DNA of 5,836 nt. It comes from Chloroflexota bacterium (GTDB taxonomy: Bacteria > Chloroflexota > Dehalococcoidia > JACPPY01). A model generated the notes under the pieces. It had not been told where the DNA came from. It saw only the letters and a program-made list of their open reading frames with translations, and ran no database searches. Shown one piece after another: positions 4,342 through 5,836 of the stretch (position 1 is the first letter of the stretch; each line of letters begins with the position of its first letter). The stretch covers positions 1-5,836 of the forward strand of contig JACPRR010000025.1 in assembly GCA_016189825.1 (NCBI GenBank), read 5' to 3'. Both the position numbers and the translations under genes were made by a program.

Positions 4342-5340
4342 ATGGCTTATCATGGAAGTATGAAGGCCGTCCTAGCCGCGATAGCGGTGTCCCTTTTCAT
4401 GGCGACCGCCTCGTGTCCTGCTTCCGGCACCGCCCCGGACGCCGCGAAGGGGACCTCAAACGCGGCGGGCGGCGTGTGGTCCATGCTGCCCCCGCTGCCG
4501 ACTGCCCGGGGTGAAGTGGCCGCGGCCGAACTGGGCGGCAGGGTCTATGTATTGGGAGGACTGGGCCCCGGCGCCGCGGCAAACGAGGAGTACGACCCAG
4601 TCGCCGACGGCTGGCGCAGGCGTGCGGATATTCCACGGCCCGTGGATCATGCCGCGGCCGTTTCTCTCGAAGGCAAGCTCTACTTGATCGGGGGATTCGA
4701 TGGCGCTTTCGGGCCTGTGGCGTCGGTCTGGGCCTATGACCCATCGGCCGACGCCTGGTCCAGCAGGGCCAACCTGCCCACGCCGCGCGGCGCCCTCGGG
4801 GCGGTGGCAGTGGGAGGAAGGATATATGCCCTTGGCGGCCGCGGCGTCGGCGGAGATGTAGGAGCAAATGAAGTGTACGACCCCGCCGCCGATACCTGGA
4901 CTGCGCGGGCGCCTTTGATGACGCCTCGCGACCATGTGGCGGCATCCGCGGTTGGCGGCAAGATATACGTCATCGGGGGCAGGTTCGGCACGTTCGCAAG
5001 AAACACCGGCGTCAATGAAGAGTACGATCCTGAGCGGGATATCTGGACGGTGCGCGCCTCCCTGCCCACGCCGCGGAGTGGGATAGCATCAGCAGTGGTG
5101 GACGACATGGTGTATGTTTTCGGCGGCGAGGGGTCGACGGGCACGTTCGACCAGAACGAGCGCTACCAGCCGGCCAGCGACTCCTGGCAGGCTATGCCGC
5201 CGATGCCCACGGCAAGGCACGGCCTGGGTGCGGCTGCGGTGGGGAAGGTGATCTACGTTCTCGCCGGCGGCGCCGCCCCCGGCGGCTCTCAGAGCGCGCT
5301 CAACGAGGCATTCATCGTACCCCCGGCAGCGAAGCCGTAG
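4342..5340 (+). CDS. Exported kelch-repeat beta-propeller protein
   Basis: Up to 332 residues. After a signal-like segment, six kelch repeats follow at 45-49 residue spacing. Each has a GG doublet (72-73, 117-118, 165-166, 212-213, 261-262, 309-310), a downstream aromatic in the (E/W/R)xYxPxxDxW pattern, and a (L/M)PTPR or PTAR turn. This predicts a complete six-bladed propeller, with the first strand (WSMLPPLP, from 46) probably closing the last blade. The N-terminus MKAVLAAIAVSLFMATASC suggests export. Cys25 (numbering from 4342) is a possible but atypical lipobox cysteine, and ATA just before it could serve as a signal peptidase I site. The start is uncertain: ATG 4342 gives the longest form, while ATG 4360 gives a cleaner signal peptide, and neither has a well-spaced ribosome site. 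Kelch propellers bind proteins or glycans or carry enzymes such as galactose oxidase; no catalytic residues are recognised. A binding or scaffold role is a guess. Confidence 0.88.
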   Translation: MAYHGSMKAVLAAIAVSLFMATASCPASGTAPDAAKGTSNAAGGVWSMLPPLPTARGEVAAAELGGRVYVLGGLGPGAAANEEYDPVADGWRRRADIPRPVDHAAAVSLEGKLYLIGGFDGAFGPVASVWAYDPSADAWSSRANLPTPRGALGAVAVGGRIYALGGRGVGGDVGANEVYDPAADTWTARAPLMTPRDHVAASAVGGKIYVIGGRFGTFARNTGVNEEYDPERDIWTVRASLPTPRSGIASAVVDDMVYVFGGEGSTGTFDQNERYQPASDSWQAMPPMPTARHGLGAAAVGKVIYVLAGGAAPGGSQSALNEAFIVPPAAKP

Positions 5341-5352
5341 TCAAGACCGACC

Positions 5353-5836
5353 CTATAACGCGTGCTCCGTCCTGGCAATGATCTCGTTTTGTACCTCAGG
5401 CACCAGTTCAACGAAGTAAGCGCTGTAGCCGGCGATGCGGACCACAAGGTCTCGGTACTCGTCCGGGTGCTTCTGCGCCTCCCGCAATGTCTCCGCCCCC
5501 TGTATGTTGAATTGGACGTGAAAACCGCCTCGCTGGTTATAGGTCTTTATCAAGGCCACCAGTTTCTGCAGGTTATCCCGGCTCTGCATGAGGCCGCGAG
5601 AGAACTTCATGTTGAACAGGCCATCGGTGACCACGCCCTGGGTGTGGCTTATCTTCGAAGCCGAACTGATCACTGCGGTGGGCCCCTTCAAGTCTCTGCC
5701 TTGCATTGGCGACAGGCAGCCATCGGCCAGGGGCGTTCCCGCTTTCCTGCCATCGGGCAAGGCGCCGATGTTTCCGCCGTAGTAGTAATGAAATGTTGCT
5801 CCACCCCGGCCGCACGCCATCTTCACTCCATAAGGG
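5353..5836 (-). CDS. Glycyl radical enzyme (pyruvate formate-lyase superfamily), C-terminal part
   Basis: The last 160 or so codons of a gene that continues beyond the right edge. The frame stays open (PYGVKMACGRGG...), so the GTG at 5826 is internal, not a start. The tail contains the glycyl radical signature RIAGYSAYF, with the radical Gly codon at 5428-5430, preceded by GGFHVQFNI and followed by the typical ending EVQNEIIARTEH. Further upstream are GRGGATFHYYYGGNIGALPDGRK and GPTAVISSASKISHTQG, common to the dehydratase, decarboxylase and lyase branches. These enzymes need an S-adenosylmethionine radical activase and are destroyed by oxygen. The active-site cysteine and substrate-defining residues lie outside the window, so pyruvate formate-lyase, glycerol/diol dehydratase, choline lyase, arylacetate decarboxylase and alkyl/arylsuccinate synthase cannot be separated. 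No activase follows it; only the converging kelch gene does, 12 bp away. Confidence 0.93.
   Translation of the reverse strand, partial: PYGVKMACGRGGATFHYYYGGNIGALPDGRKAGTPLADGCLSPMQGRDLKGPTAVISSASKISHTQGVVTDGLFNMKFSRGLMQSRDNLQKLVALIKTYNQRGGFHVQFNIQGAETLREAQKHPDEYRDLVVRIAGYSAYFVELVPEVQNEIIARTEHAL

Noticed and set aside
4062..4343. Minus-strand frame containing WIPASAGMTE, and the neighbouring one with LDSRFRGNDR (3769-4200)
   Set aside because: Both peptides are characteristic translations of the ATTCCCGC/GCGGGAAT intergenic repeat rather than real proteins.
4397..4945. Minus-strand frames opposite the kelch gene
   Set aside because: The plus strand encodes a regular six-repeat propeller; the antisense frames are Arg/Pro-rich without motifs.
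5826..5826. GTG at 5824-5826 as the start of a short protein of 157 residues
   Set aside because: The frame continues without a stop to the window edge (PYGVKMACGRGG), and glycyl radical enzymes are several hundred residues longer, so this is an internal valine codon.

Overview
The window comes from a GC-rich bacterial chromosome. No rRNA or tRNA is present to fix the taxon. The glycyl radical enzyme at the right edge points to an anaerobic or facultative organism. The CoA-thioester genes and the style of the intergenic repeats ('GGATTGCTTCGTCCC...CTCGCAATGAC' and 'ATTCCCGC...GCGGGAAT') fit uncultured sediment or groundwater lineages such as Dehalococcoidia-like Chloroflexota, but this placement is an impression, not a measurement.

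Layout from left to right. (1) Positions 1-204 are non-coding and repeat-rich. (2) A MarR-family regulator lies on the minus strand (205-681). (3) The 234-bp divergent intergenic region carries two well-formed sigma70-type promoters whose -35 boxes sit back to back six bases apart, followed on the plus side by a leader of about 130 nt with hairpins. (4) The plus-strand operon starts with two crotonase-fold proteins (916-1650 and 1647-2384) coupled by an ATGA overlap. After a 152-bp gap comes a class I adenylate-forming acyl-CoA synthetase (2537-4099). (5) Positions 4100-4341 are non-coding, with four consecutive hairpins and modules shared with the left edge. (6) An exported six-bladed kelch-repeat protein follows on the plus strand (4342-5340). 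(7) Converging on it with a 12-bp gap is the C-terminal end of a glycyl radical enzyme (pyruvate formate-lyase superfamily) on the minus strand, cut by the window edge.

The first four genes read as one catabolic module. The synthetase would activate a carboxylic acid to its CoA thioester, the crotonases would hydrate, isomerise or cleave an unsaturated thioester, and the divergent MarR protein would repress the operon until a ligand, probably an acid or its acyl-CoA, appears. The substrate cannot be named. The acyl-CoA dehydrogenase, 3-hydroxyacyl-CoA dehydrogenase and thiolase needed for complete beta-oxidation are not in the window.

No wholly new system is evident. The points most worth a second look are the unusual first crotonase (Gln at the position of the second catalytic Glu, Arg in the first oxyanion-hole motif, a loop 15 residues shorter than its neighbour's), its partner's missing C-terminal tail, the compact divergent promoter/operator, a hairpin that buries the Shine-Dalgarno of the synthetase gene, and a three-module intergenic repeat present at both flanks of the cluster.
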